Positions 1 to 5,632 of a stretch of 14,824 nucleotides of DNA are shown in pieces. Source of the stretch: Actinobacteria bacterium 13_1_20CM_4_69_9 (GTDB taxonomy: Bacteria; Actinomycetota; Thermoleophilia; Gaiellales; Gaiellaceae). Location of the stretch: positions 1 through 14,824 of the forward strand of contig MNJC01000082.1 of the NCBI GenBank assembly GCA_001920085.1, read 5' to 3'. The notes under the pieces were generated by a model. It made no database searches and was not told where the DNA came from. It saw only the letters and a program-made list of their open reading frames with translations. A program made the position numbers and the translations under genes. Position 1 is the first letter of the stretch; each line of letters starts with the position of its first letter.

Positions 1-372
1 GACCGCCAGGCGGTCCGGGACGCGATCGAGCGCGTCGGCCTGAGCGAGCAGGCCGATCGGCGCCTGACGACGCTGTCGGGCGGACAGCAGCAGCGCGCGT
101 TCATCGCCAAGGCGCTGGCAGGCGAGCCGGAGCTGCTCGCGCTCGACGAGCCGACGACCGGCGTCGACGTCGAGGCACAGGAGGCGATCGCCGGCCTGCT
201 GCAGCGGCTCGGCGGCGAGCTGGGCATGACCGTCCTGTACGTGTCGCACGAGTTCGGCGCCGTCGAGCACTTCGTCGAACGACTCGTCCTGGTGCGCGAG
301 CGCATCGTCTTCGACGGGCGTCCTTCGGACCTGCCCGGTGTCTGGCACGACCCGTCGCACGTCCATGCTTGA
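1..372 (+). CDS. znuC: Metal ABC transporter ATP-binding protein, C-terminal part (ZnuC/MntB type)
   Basis: This is the last 123 residues of an ATPase that powers uptake of a divalent metal, probably zinc or manganese, through the permease encoded next. The 5' end lies outside the window, so the Walker A motif is not seen. Visible are the ABC signature LSGGQQQR (about residues 25-32 of the fragment), the Walker B stretch LLALDEP with its catalytic glutamate, the D-loop that follows (TTGVD) and the switch histidine in VSHE. The gene overlaps the permease by 8 bp (ATGCTTGA), so the two are translationally coupled. The metal cannot be decided from this half: zinc is the usual default for this family, and manganese or iron remain possible. 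No substrate-binding lipoprotein is visible; it could lie upstream. Confidence 0.88.
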   Translation, partial: DRQAVRDAIERVGLSEQADRRLTTLSGGQQQRAFIAKALAGEPELLALDEPTTGVDVEAQEAIAGLLQRLGGELGMTVLYVSHEFGAVEHFVERLVLVRERIVFDGRPSDLPGVWHDPSHVHA

Positions 373-1180
373 CCTCGAGTTCATGCGGCACGCGTTCGGC
401 GCCGGCATCGTCGTCGGGCTGCTCGCGCCCGCAGTCGGGTTCTTCCTCGTGCAGCGACGCCTGAGCCTGATCGGCGACGGCATCGGCCACGTTGCATTCG
501 CCGGCGTTGCCGTCGGCTACCTGCTCGACCTGCCGCTCGTGCTGACGGCGCTCGTCGTGTCCGTCGTCGGCGCACTGTCGATCGAGGGGTTGCGCGCACG
601 GCGCAGCACGGCGGGCGACCAGGCGCTCGCGCTCGTCTTCTACACGGGAATCGCTGCCGGGGTCGTGCTCATCTCCGCCGCAGGCGCGCTGAACGTGAAC
701 CTGTTCCAGTTCCTGTTCGGCTCGATCCTCACGGTGACGCGCACCGACCTGGTCGTGATCGCCGCGCTCGGCGCCGCGGCTCTGGCGCTCGTTGCGCTGC
801 TCTACCGGCCGCTCGTCGCCGTCGTCGTCGACGAGGAAGGCGCGCGTGTGGCGGGTCTGCCCGTGCCGGCGCTGAACGCGCTGACGGCCGCGCTCGCCGC
901 CGTGACGATCGCGCTCTCGATGCGCGTCGTCGGCATCCTGCTGATCGCGGCGTTGATGGTCCTGCCCGTGATAGCCGCGTCACGCATTGCGTGGAGCATG
1001 CGCTCGGCAATCCTGATCGCGATGGCGATCGGCCTCGCCTCGGTGTTGACGGGCATCACGGTCGCGTATTACGCGAACCTGCCGCCTGGCGGAACGACGG
1101 TGCTCGTCGCCGCGGCCGCGGTGGTCCTCGCCGAGCTGGCGTCAGCGCCGGCGCATCTGCTCGGCGCTCGTCCGCGCTGA
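365..1180 (+). CDS. znuB: Metal ABC transporter permease (ZnuB/MntC type)
   Basis: This 271-residue integral membrane protein is the permease of the zinc/manganese ABC importer (ABC-3 family). It has about eight hydrophobic segments. The family-typical stretch SLIGDGIGHVAFAGVA lies near residues 38-53, and ANLPPGGTTVL is near the C-terminus. Length is normal for the family. I chose the ATG at 365 because it gives the usual short N-terminus (MLDLEFMRHAF) and overlaps the upstream ATPase stop in an ATGCTTGA arrangement. An upstream in-frame ATG at 338 would add nine residues that lie inside the ATPase gene. The 3' end overlaps the convergent gene by 39 bp. The importer role is secure; the choice of zinc over manganese is inference. 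Confidence 0.9.
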   Translation: MLDLEFMRHAFGAGIVVGLLAPAVGFFLVQRRLSLIGDGIGHVAFAGVAVGYLLDLPLVLTALVVSVVGALSIEGLRARRSTAGDQALALVFYTGIAAGVVLISAAGALNVNLFQFLFGSILTVTRTDLVVIAALGAAALALVALLYRPLVAVVVDEEGARVAGLPVPALNALTAALAAVTIALSMRVVGILLIAALMVLPVIAASRIAWSMRSAILIAMAIGLASVLTGITVAYYANLPPGGTTVLVAAAAVVLAELASAPAHLLGARPR

Positions 1181-1417
1181 CTCGTGCACGACGCGGCGCC
1201 GGGACTCCGGGTCCTCGGGAGCAGGCTCCGCCCGGTCGACGGTCAGCTCGGCGCCCTCGAACTCATCGCGCTCCTCGACGATCGAGCGCGACTCGTCGAG
1301 CTTGCGGCGCAACTCGTCGGCACGCGGATCCGGCACTTCCGGAGTGGTCTTTCGACGGCGGCGGAGAAAGCCAAGCAACGCGAAGACACCGAGAACCCAC
1401 GCCCACGGACGGCGCAC
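1142..1417 (-). CDS. Small membrane-anchored protein of unknown function
   Basis: The predicted product is 91 residues from a GTG start. Residues 4-18 form one hydrophobic segment (PWAWVLGVFALLGFL), followed by an arginine cluster (RRRRK). The rest is a highly charged, probably helical cytoplasmic tail beginning PDPRADELRRKLDESR. This looks like a single-pass inner-membrane protein with its tail inside by the positive-inside rule. I do not recognise a named family. Support for it being real: a sensible membrane anchor, a coherent charged helix, and a minus-10-like TAGCAT only 6 nt before the GTG, suggesting a leaderless mRNA. It is divergent from rpsF and its 3' end overlaps znuB by 39 bp. 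The overlap and short length leave some doubt. Confidence 0.6.
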   Translation of the reverse strand: MRRPWAWVLGVFALLGFLRRRRKTTPEVPDPRADELRRKLDESRSIVEERDEFEGAELTVDRAEPAPEDPESRRRVVHESARTSAEQMRRR

Positions 1418-1423
1418 GGGGCG

Positions 1424-1433
1424 ATGCTACACT
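1424..1433. promoter_or_regulatory. Overlapping divergent minus-10 elements (rpsF and the small membrane protein)
   Basis: On the plus strand TACACT (1428-1433) fits an actinobacterial minus-10 TANNNT, placing the rpsF transcript start near 1440 and giving a leader of about 85 nt. On the minus strand TAGCAT (1429 down to 1424) fits the same pattern and sits 6 nt before the GTG at 1417. The two hexamers overlap by 2 bp, as in bidirectional promoters. No good minus-35 is visible on either side, so this rests on the minus-10 and position only. Confidence 0.4.
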
Positions 1434-1439
1434 GCCGCC

Positions 1440-1526
1440 GCTTCCTGCCTCGTCATCGCGTCGTCTCTTCCCGAACGGCGCCCGCCGACGAGGCCGATTC
1501 AGACCACAGGAAGGGAGGTCTCGGGA
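1440..1526 (+). promoter_or_regulatory. rpsF leader with 8-bp hairpin; candidate S6:S18 autoregulatory site
   Basis: A perfect 8-bp stem pairs GCCTCGTC (1447-1454) with GACGAGGC (1487-1494) around a 32-nt loop. Just before the start, AGACC (1501-1505) can pair with GGTCT (1517-1521), placing part of the AAGGGAGG Shine-Dalgarno (1511-1518) in the loop. In several bacterial groups the S6:S18 complex represses translation by binding an rpsF leader structure. Both proteins are encoded in this operon, so that is a reasonable hypothesis, but I did not confirm the published consensus here. Confidence 0.35.
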
Positions 1527-1913
1527 ATGTTGGTTGCATACGAAATCTTGCTCATGCTCGACGTCGAGTTGCCGGAGGAACGGCAGGAGGAGATCGTCAA
1601 GCGTGCGAGCGACCTGGTGAAGGACGCCGGGGGCAAGTGGGTCGGGCACGACGCCTGGGGACGCCGCCGGCTCGCGTACGAGATCGCCCACAAGCCCGAG
1701 GGCACCTACCACCTGCTCAACTTCGACGCCGAGCCGGAGACGCTGGAGGAGCTCTCGCGCATCCTCCGCATCACCGACGGCGTCATGCGCCACCTCGCGG
1801 TGCGCCGCATCGAAGGAGGCTCGCCCGGCCCGCCGCCGGAGCCGGAGCCCGAGCCCGAAGCCGTCCCCGAGCCCGCCTATGCTGAAGCGAACACAAGTTC
1901 GGAAGAGGAGTAG
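1527..1913 (+). CDS. rpsF: 30S ribosomal protein S6
   Basis: S6 binds the platform of the 30S subunit as a partner of S18. The 128-residue product begins MLVAYEILLMLDVELPE and contains the S6 core: the YEI strand at the start, WGRRRLAYEIAHKPEGTY (about residues 44-61) and DGVMRHLAVRRIEG near residues 83-97. The core ends near residue 97. A tail of about 30 residues rich in Pro and Glu follows (PEPEPEPEAVPEP), acidic and probably disordered. The ATG at 1527 is chosen because AAGGGAGG lies 8 nt upstream and because S6 proteins start directly with this strand; in-frame sequence further upstream looks non-coding. First gene of the operon with ssb (5-bp gap), rpsR and rplI. Confidence 0.95.
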   Translation: MLVAYEILLMLDVELPEERQEEIVKRASDLVKDAGGKWVGHDAWGRRRLAYEIAHKPEGTYHLLNFDAEPETLEELSRILRITDGVMRHLAVRRIEGGSPGPPPEPEPEPEAVPEPAYAEANTSSEEE

Positions 1914-1918
1914 AACAC

Positions 1919-2353
1919 ATGGCCAACATCAATCGCGTCGTGCTCGTCGGCAACCTGACCCGGGACCCGGAGCTACGACACACCCCGAGCGGCACCGCGG
2001 TCTGCAAGCTGCGCATCGCCGTCAACACGCGTCAGAAGGACGCCCAGGGCAACTGGGGCGACAAGCCGAACTACTTCGACGTCACCGTCTGGGGCAACCA
2101 GGGCGAGAGCTGCGCGCAGTACCTCTCGAAGGGGCGCCCCGTCGGCGTCGACGGCAGGCTCGACTGGCGCGAATGGGACGCGCAGGACGGGACGAAGCGC
2201 CAGGCGGTCGAGATCATCGCCGACACGGTCCAGTTCCTCGGCAGCCGCGGTGAGGGCGGCGGCGAGGGCGGCGAGCGCCAGTTCGTGCCTGCAGCTGCGA
2301 CCGCTGGCAACGAGGACTTTTCCGGTTCGCCGGACGACGACATTCCCTTCTGA
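1919..2353 (+). CDS. ssb: Single-stranded DNA-binding protein
   Basis: SSB coats single-stranded DNA in replication, repair and recombination. The 144-residue product has an OB fold over residues 1-105, with typical MANINRVVLVGNLTRDPELR at the start, NYFDVTVWG in the middle and DGRLDWREW further on. A short Gly/Glu-rich linker follows, and the conserved acidic tip DDDIPF ends the protein; this tip is the docking site for partner proteins. The length is at the short end because the linker is brief. GGAAGAGGAG lies 8 nt before the ATG, 5 bp after rpsF. The final base of the TGA stop is the first base of the rpsR ATG (TGATG), so the two are coupled. Confidence 0.96.
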   Translation: MANINRVVLVGNLTRDPELRHTPSGTAVCKLRIAVNTRQKDAQGNWGDKPNYFDVTVWGNQGESCAQYLSKGRPVGVDGRLDWREWDAQDGTKRQAVEIIADTVQFLGSRGEGGGEGGERQFVPAAATAGNEDFSGSPDDDIPF

Positions 2354-2643
2354 TGCCGCAGCGAGGAGGAGGAGAGAAGCGGGACCGCGACCGGCAGCCG
2401 GGGCGTAAACGCCCGGGCGCGGCCGGCCCTATCCGCAAGCGCGGTTGTTACTTCTGCAAGGAGAAGGTCGACGAGATCGACTACAAGAACGCGAACCAGC
2501 TGCGCCGCTACGTCTCCGAGAAGGGCAAGATCCGGTCGCGGCGGATCACCGGAGCGTGCCGGCGCCATCAGCGGCAGGTCGCAGTCGCGGTCAAGCGGGC
2601 GCGTGAGATGGCGCTGCTGCCCTACGTCTCGGACTCGCGCTAG
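2353..2643 (+). CDS. rpsR: 30S ribosomal protein S18, zinc-binding (C+) form
   Basis: S18 pairs with S6 on the 30S platform. The 96-residue product has a basic, probably disordered N-terminus of about 30 residues, then the S18 core with KVDEIDYKNANQLRRYVSEK and ITGACRRHQRQ, ending MALLPY plus a short tail. It is the C+ form: C32 and C35 (CYFC) with C69 and H72 (CRRH) make a complete zinc site. Actinobacteria often also have a C-minus paralog, used when zinc is scarce; none is visible here. The gene starts inside the ssb stop (TGATG), and rplI begins on the very next base after its own TAG. A znuCB-type importer lies about 1.2 kb upstream. Confidence 0.95.
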   Translation: MPQRGGGEKRDRDRQPGRKRPGAAGPIRKRGCYFCKEKVDEIDYKNANQLRRYVSEKGKIRSRRITGACRRHQRQVAVAVKRAREMALLPYVSDSR

Positions 2644-3333
2644 ATGGAAGTCATCCTCCGCCAGGACATCGACAAGGTCGGCCTCCGCGGCGAGGTCGTG
2701 AACGTCGCCCGCGGTTACGCACGCAACTACCTCTTCCCGCGCGGTCTCGCCGACGAGGCGACGCCCGCACGGGTGGCGGAGGTCCGCAAGGTGGAAGACC
2801 GGCGCGCGCAGCACGAGGCGAAGACGTTCGACGAGGCGCAGTCCCTGGCCGACAAGCTCGGCCAGATCGAGCTGCGCTTCGACGTCAAGGCCGGGCCGGG
2901 CGGCTCCCTGTTCGGCTCCGTCACGCCCACCGACATCACCGACGAGCTCTGGTCGAAGCACAAGATCCGCGTCGACCGCCGCAAGATCGGCAGCGACACG
3001 ATCAAGCGCATCGGCCGCTATCAGGTGCCGATCGAGCTGTTCCAGGACGTGAACGTCGAGCTGCGCACGCTCGTCGTGCCAGAGGGCGGAGAGCTTCCGC
3101 CGGAGCAGGAGCTCGAGGCGCTGGCCGCCACCGAGGCCGCTGAGGAGCAGGCAGCTGAGAAGCACGAGCTCGATCTCGACGAGCTCGACGCCGCGGCGCT
3201 CGCCCAGGAGGCGGAGCTCACCGCGAGCGGCGAGCTGCAGCCGTCACGTGAGGACGTCGCCGGCGAGCTCCCGGACGACGACTTCGACCGCGCGGTCGAC
3301 GCCGGCACGGCCGACGCCCAGCAGCCGGGCTAG
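2644..3333 (+). CDS. rplI: 50S ribosomal protein L9 with long acidic C-terminal extension
   Basis: L9 binds 23S rRNA at the base of the L1 stalk and affects reading-frame maintenance. The N-terminal domain (residues 1-50) shows MEVILRQDIDKVGLRGEVV and the GYARNYLFPRGLA signature. A connecting helix follows, then the C-terminal domain with GSLFGSVTPTDI and DRRKIGSDTIKRIGRYQVPI, ending near residue 147, where L9 usually stops. Here the protein continues to 229 residues. The extra 82 are dominated by Glu, Asp and Ala with only three Lys or Arg, and are probably disordered or a loose helix. The ATG directly abuts the rpsR TAG. The stop shares a CTAG with the convergent gene. Identity is certain; the role of the tail is unknown. 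Confidence 0.95.
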   Translation: MEVILRQDIDKVGLRGEVVNVARGYARNYLFPRGLADEATPARVAEVRKVEDRRAQHEAKTFDEAQSLADKLGQIELRFDVKAGPGGSLFGSVTPTDITDELWSKHKIRVDRRKIGSDTIKRIGRYQVPIELFQDVNVELRTLVVPEGGELPPEQELEALAATEAAEEQAAEKHELDLDELDAAALAQEAELTASGELQPSREDVAGELPDDDFDRAVDAGTADAQQPG

Positions 3334-3965
3334 CCGCCCCACATGAGGTACTGCGCGAAGCGCGCGGTACGCAGCAGGAGCCGCGGCTTCCCCTTGCGCG
3401 GCACTGCGTAGATCCCGCGTCGGCCTGACCCGACGCACCCGAGCGGCCGGAAGTGCACGACGGCCTCTCCGGTCGGGAGCCAGCCGAGCGCGACGGTCTC
3501 GGCGCCGTACGCGCGCAGCTTCCCCTTCGCGATCAAGTAGGCGACGGGCACCTCGCACTCAGCCGACCACTGTGCGAGGACGGCGTTGCCGCTCGGCGAG
3601 CGCTCGGCCCAGACCCAGTGCCCGACCGCCTGCGGCGCACGCGCGAGGACGCCGGCTGCACCCCTGATCGCTCGGGGACACACGGTCAGCTGCACGTCGG
3701 TCGCGCGGCAGCCGCGCCGTAGCGGCGCCCGACGTAGGCGACCGCCGGCCAGCACGAACAGCCGGCCGCGGCCGTCGCGGAAGACGGCCTTGTGGGCGAG
3801 CGCCTGGTCGGGGGCGAGATCGAGCCCGCGCAGCGTCGCCAGCGGTGGCCCGTCGAGCGACTGCAGCTCCACGCCGGCCTTCGTCTCGAGCGCGAGGCCG
3901 CGTTGTGGCAACGGTGGCAAGCTCGTCAGCGCCGCCGCCAGAACGAGTGCGAGCGCACCCGGCAT
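3330..3965 (-). CDS. Secreted hypothetical protein, possibly propeller-like
   Basis: From the ATG at 3965 the product is 211 residues. It starts with a signal-peptide-like segment (MPGALALVLAAALTSLPPLP) with little n-region charge, so export is likely but not certain. The rest has recurring short beta-strand units such as GRGRLFVLAGGRLRR, RSPSGNAVLAQWS, TVALGWLPTGEAVVHF and GIYAVPRKGKPRLLL. These resemble TolB/WD40-style blades, but I cannot assign a family. Four cysteines (C86, C96, C137, C177) could form disulfides outside the cell. The frame stays open upstream to 4175, but that stretch reads as intergenic. GGGGGA lies about 10 nt before this ATG. The gene is divergent from dnaB and shares CTAG with the rplI stop. 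Confidence 0.65.
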   Translation of the reverse strand: MPGALALVLAAALTSLPPLPQRGLALETKAGVELQSLDGPPLATLRGLDLAPDQALAHKAVFRDGRGRLFVLAGGRLRRAPLRRGCRATDVQLTVCPRAIRGAAGVLARAPQAVGHWVWAERSPSGNAVLAQWSAECEVPVAYLIAKGKLRAYGAETVALGWLPTGEAVVHFRPLGCVGSGRRGIYAVPRKGKPRLLLRTARFAQYLMWGG

Positions 3966-3996
3966 TCCACAATCTTCCCCCGTTGGCCAAGCGGGG

Positions 3997-4046
3997 TTGT
4001 GCAGAACGTGGGGACAAGCTTGCACAGGCCTTTCCACGGCCCTGTG
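3997..4046. other. Degenerate DnaA-box-like words and inverted repeat upstream of dnaB
   Basis: TGGGGACAA at 4009-4017 reads TTGTCCCCA on the minus strand, one mismatch from the actinobacterial DnaA box TTGTCCACA. TTGTGCAGA at 3997-4005 has two mismatches. An inverted repeat CACAGG (4023-4028) / CCTGTG (4041-4046) brackets TTTCCACGG. None is a perfect box, so DnaA binding here is a guess. The repeat could also be a leader hairpin or chance. Confidence 0.2.
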
Positions 4047-4110
4047 AATTGCGCAAGAACTTCTCGCTCCTAGCGGTCGAACGATCAACAGGCTCCGTCC
4101 GAAGCGTCTG

Positions 4111-4124
4111 GGAACATATGTTCC
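4111..4124. promoter_or_regulatory. Candidate LexA (SOS) operator upstream of dnaB
   Basis: GGAACATATGTTCC is a perfect 14-bp palindrome. Its core GAAC-ATAT-GTTC matches the Gram-positive/actinobacterial LexA box (GAAC-N4-GTTC, usually flanked by C and G; here G and C). It ends 28 bp before the ATG at 4153 and lies 145 bp from the start of the divergent secreted-protein gene. TATGTT inside it (4117-4122) could be a minus-10, so a bound repressor would block the promoter. I noticed no second copy in the window, though I did not search every base. A chance palindrome is possible. Confidence 0.5.
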
Positions 4125-4152
4125 TTTCCCCTGCAAATCGCGACTGGCAGAC

Positions 4153-4503
4153 ATGTCGAAAACTCGGCTTTCCACCGATGGAAACCCCGCGCCAGGGCTG
4201 CTTCACTCCGCGCACGTGACACCTGTCGCCCAGCTCGCCGAATCCGCCCCGATCGCGCCGCCCCAGAACCTCGAGGCCGAGGAATCCGTCCTCGGGGCCA
4301 TGCTCCTCTCCCCGGGCGCGATCGGGGCGGTGAGCGAGGTCCTGGACGCCGGCGACTTCTACCGCGAGAGCCACGCCAAGATCTACCGCGGAGCGCTCGC
4401 CCTCTATGCGCGGGGCGAGCCCGTCGATGCGATCACCCTCGTCGACGAGTTGGAGGAGCGAGGCGAGCTCGAGGACGTGGGCGGCCGCGTCCGCCTCCAC
4501 GAG
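4153..4503 (+). CDS. dnaB: Replicative DNA helicase DnaB, N-terminal part (gene interrupted near 4500)
   Basis: DnaB is the hexameric fork helicase. This part encodes the N-terminal primase-interacting domain: PPQNLEAEESVLGAMLLSPG, then DFYRESHAKIYRGALALYARGEPVDAI in pieces, ending ELEDVGGRVRLHE. Homology stops at that point. The helicase domain resumes in another reading frame at about 4502, and the alpha-helical end of the domain that should lie between is missing. In this frame translation would run on without a stop to 5619, producing nonsense until the last 66 codons. Start: the ATG at 4153 is canonical, but the GTG at 4216 (giving VTPVAQLAESAPIAPP) matches the usual DnaB beginning as well. 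Neither has a clear Shine-Dalgarno. A LexA-like palindrome lies upstream. Confidence 0.85.
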
Positions 4504-5419
4504 CGTCGACCGCGCGGAGCAGGTCGTGTTCGACCTCTCGCAGAGCCGCGTCTCCACGGAGTTCAGCCACATCGAGGATCTGCTGAAGGAGAGCTTCGAG
4601 CGCATCACGGCGCTGTACGAGGCGGGCGCCGACGTCACGGGGGTGCCCTCCGGCTTCCGCGACCTCGACCGGCTGACGTCCGGCTTCCAGCCGGGCAACC
4701 TGATCATCGTCGCCGCTCGCCCGAGCATGGGCAAGTCTGCGCTCGGCCTCTGTATCGCCGCGAACCTCGCGCTGCGAAACGAGACGCCCGTCGCGCTGTT
4801 CACGCTCGAGATGTCGAAGTCGGAGGTGACCCAGCGGCTGCTCTGCAGCGAGGCGAAGGTCGAATCGCAGCGCCTGCGGACCGGCAAGCTCGCGCAGGAC
4901 GACTGGCCGCGCCTCGTCGCCGCCGGCGACAAGCTGATGAAGTCGCCGATCTACGTCGACGACACGGGCTCGATCACGATGATGGAGATCCGCTCGAAGG
5001 CCCGGCGCCTGAAGTCGCGCGAATCCAACCTCGGGCTGATCATCGTCGACTACCTGCAGCTGATGACTTCCGGCACGACGGCCGAGAACCGCGTGCAGGA
5101 GGTGTCGCAGATCTCGCGCTCGCTCAAGGTGCTGGCCCGCGACCTCGACGTGCCGATCCTCGCGATGTCGCAGCTGTCGCGCGCCGTCGAGCAGCGCCAC
5201 GACAAGCGCCCGATCCTGTCCGACCTGCGCGAGTCGGGCTCGATCGAGCAGGACGCCGACCTCGTCATGTTCGTGTACCGCGACGAGTACTACAACGAGG
5301 AGACCGACCAGCAGGGCCTCGCCGAGATCATCCTCTCCAAGCACCGCAACGGGCCCACCGGCACCGAACGGCTGTCGTTCCTCAAGCGCTACGCGAAGTT
5401 CGCGGACCTCGCTGCCTGA
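4502..5419 (+). CDS. dnaB: Replicative DNA helicase DnaB, linker and C-terminal helicase part
   Basis: This carries the linker helix (VDRAEQVVFDLSQSR) and the RecA-like motor domain. Visible motifs are FRDLDRLTSGFQPGNLIIVA, Walker A in ARPSMGKSALG, the EMSKSEV stretch after the next strand, Walker B LIIVDYLQLM, then AMSQLSRAVEQR and LRESGSIEQDADLVMFVYRD, ending FLKRYAKFADLAA. All motor motifs look intact. It lies one frame away from the N-terminal part. Adding both gives about 400-420 residues against the usual 440-470, so roughly 45-50 codons are missing. No suitable start codon or ribosome site sits at the junction, so separate expression is unlikely. The TGA overlaps the next ATG (TGATG). 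Confidence 0.88.
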   Translation, partial: SVDRAEQVVFDLSQSRVSTEFSHIEDLLKESFERITALYEAGADVTGVPSGFRDLDRLTSGFQPGNLIIVAARPSMGKSALGLCIAANLALRNETPVALFTLEMSKSEVTQRLLCSEAKVESQRLRTGKLAQDDWPRLVAAGDKLMKSPIYVDDTGSITMMEIRSKARRLKSRESNLGLIIVDYLQLMTSGTTAENRVQEVSQISRSLKVLARDLDVPILAMSQLSRAVEQRHDKRPILSDLRESGSIEQDADLVMFVYRDEYYNEETDQQGLAEIILSKHRNGPTGTERLSFLKRYAKFADLAA

Positions 5420-5619
5420 TGGCCAGCTGGGCAGTCCTCACCGAGCAGATCGTCTGGATCTCGCCGCTCGCGACCGGCTTCACCGTCATCTGCGAACGCT
5501 GTTCCGAGCTGGGCGAGCTGTTTCCCTCGGTGCAGGCAAACCTTTCGCTCGACCACCTGCGCACCACGATCGAGTGTCCCCGCGGGCACTCGATCCGAGT
5601 CGAGCGCGACGGGCGCTAG
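5419..5619 (+). CDS. Small zinc-ribbon-like protein coupled to dnaB
   Basis: This 66-residue protein starts on the ATG within TGATG at the dnaB stop, so it is almost certainly translationally coupled. It contains CERC (C25, C28) and CPRGH (C53, H57), a spacing consistent with one small zinc site of CxxC...CxxxH type. The N-terminus (MASWAVLTEQIVWISPLATG) is moderately hydrophobic but not a convincing membrane segment. I do not recognise a family. The clean coupling and paired metal ligands make a real gene likely. A partner or accessory role near the helicase is possible only by position. The stop lies within the palindrome CTAGGT-GTAAG-ACCTAG, which also holds the stop of the convergent exchanger. 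Confidence 0.65.
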   Translation: MASWAVLTEQIVWISPLATGFTVICERCSELGELFPSVQANLSLDHLRTTIECPRGHSIRVERDGR

Positions 5620-5632
5620 GTGTAAGACCTAG
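5616..5632. repeat. Inverted repeat holding both convergent stop codons
   Basis: CTAGGT (5616-5621) and ACCTAG (5627-5632) form a 6-bp perfect stem with a 5-nt loop. The plus-strand TAG of the 66-residue gene and the minus-strand TAG of the exchanger lie in opposite arms. No U-tract follows on either side, so ordinary intrinsic termination is weakly supported. Confidence 0.4.

Noticed and set aside
692..704. Second SOS-like word (GAACCTGTTC) inside znuB
   Set aside because: Only 2 bp separate the half-sites instead of 4, and it lies in the middle of a coding region.
1806..1880. Pro-Glu codon repeat in rpsF as a tandem-repeat element
   Set aside because: It is an in-frame low-complexity protein tail, not a repeat with regulatory or mobile character.
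2071..3165. 364-codon minus-strand frame opposite ssb, rpsR and rplI
   Set aside because: Spans three ribosomal/replication genes in antisense and has shadow composition.
4498..4508. Programmed frameshift in dnaB
   Set aside because: Sequence is missing, not just shifted, and there is no slippery heptamer. The same defect in purD and purB points to one common technical cause.
4433..5344. 303-codon minus-strand frame opposite dnaB
   Set aside because: Antisense to conserved helicase motifs; Leu/Arg/Val-rich shadow without recognisable domains.
5616..5632. Intrinsic bidirectional terminator
   Set aside because: Only 6 bp of stem with two A-T pairs in each arm, and no T-tract on either strand.
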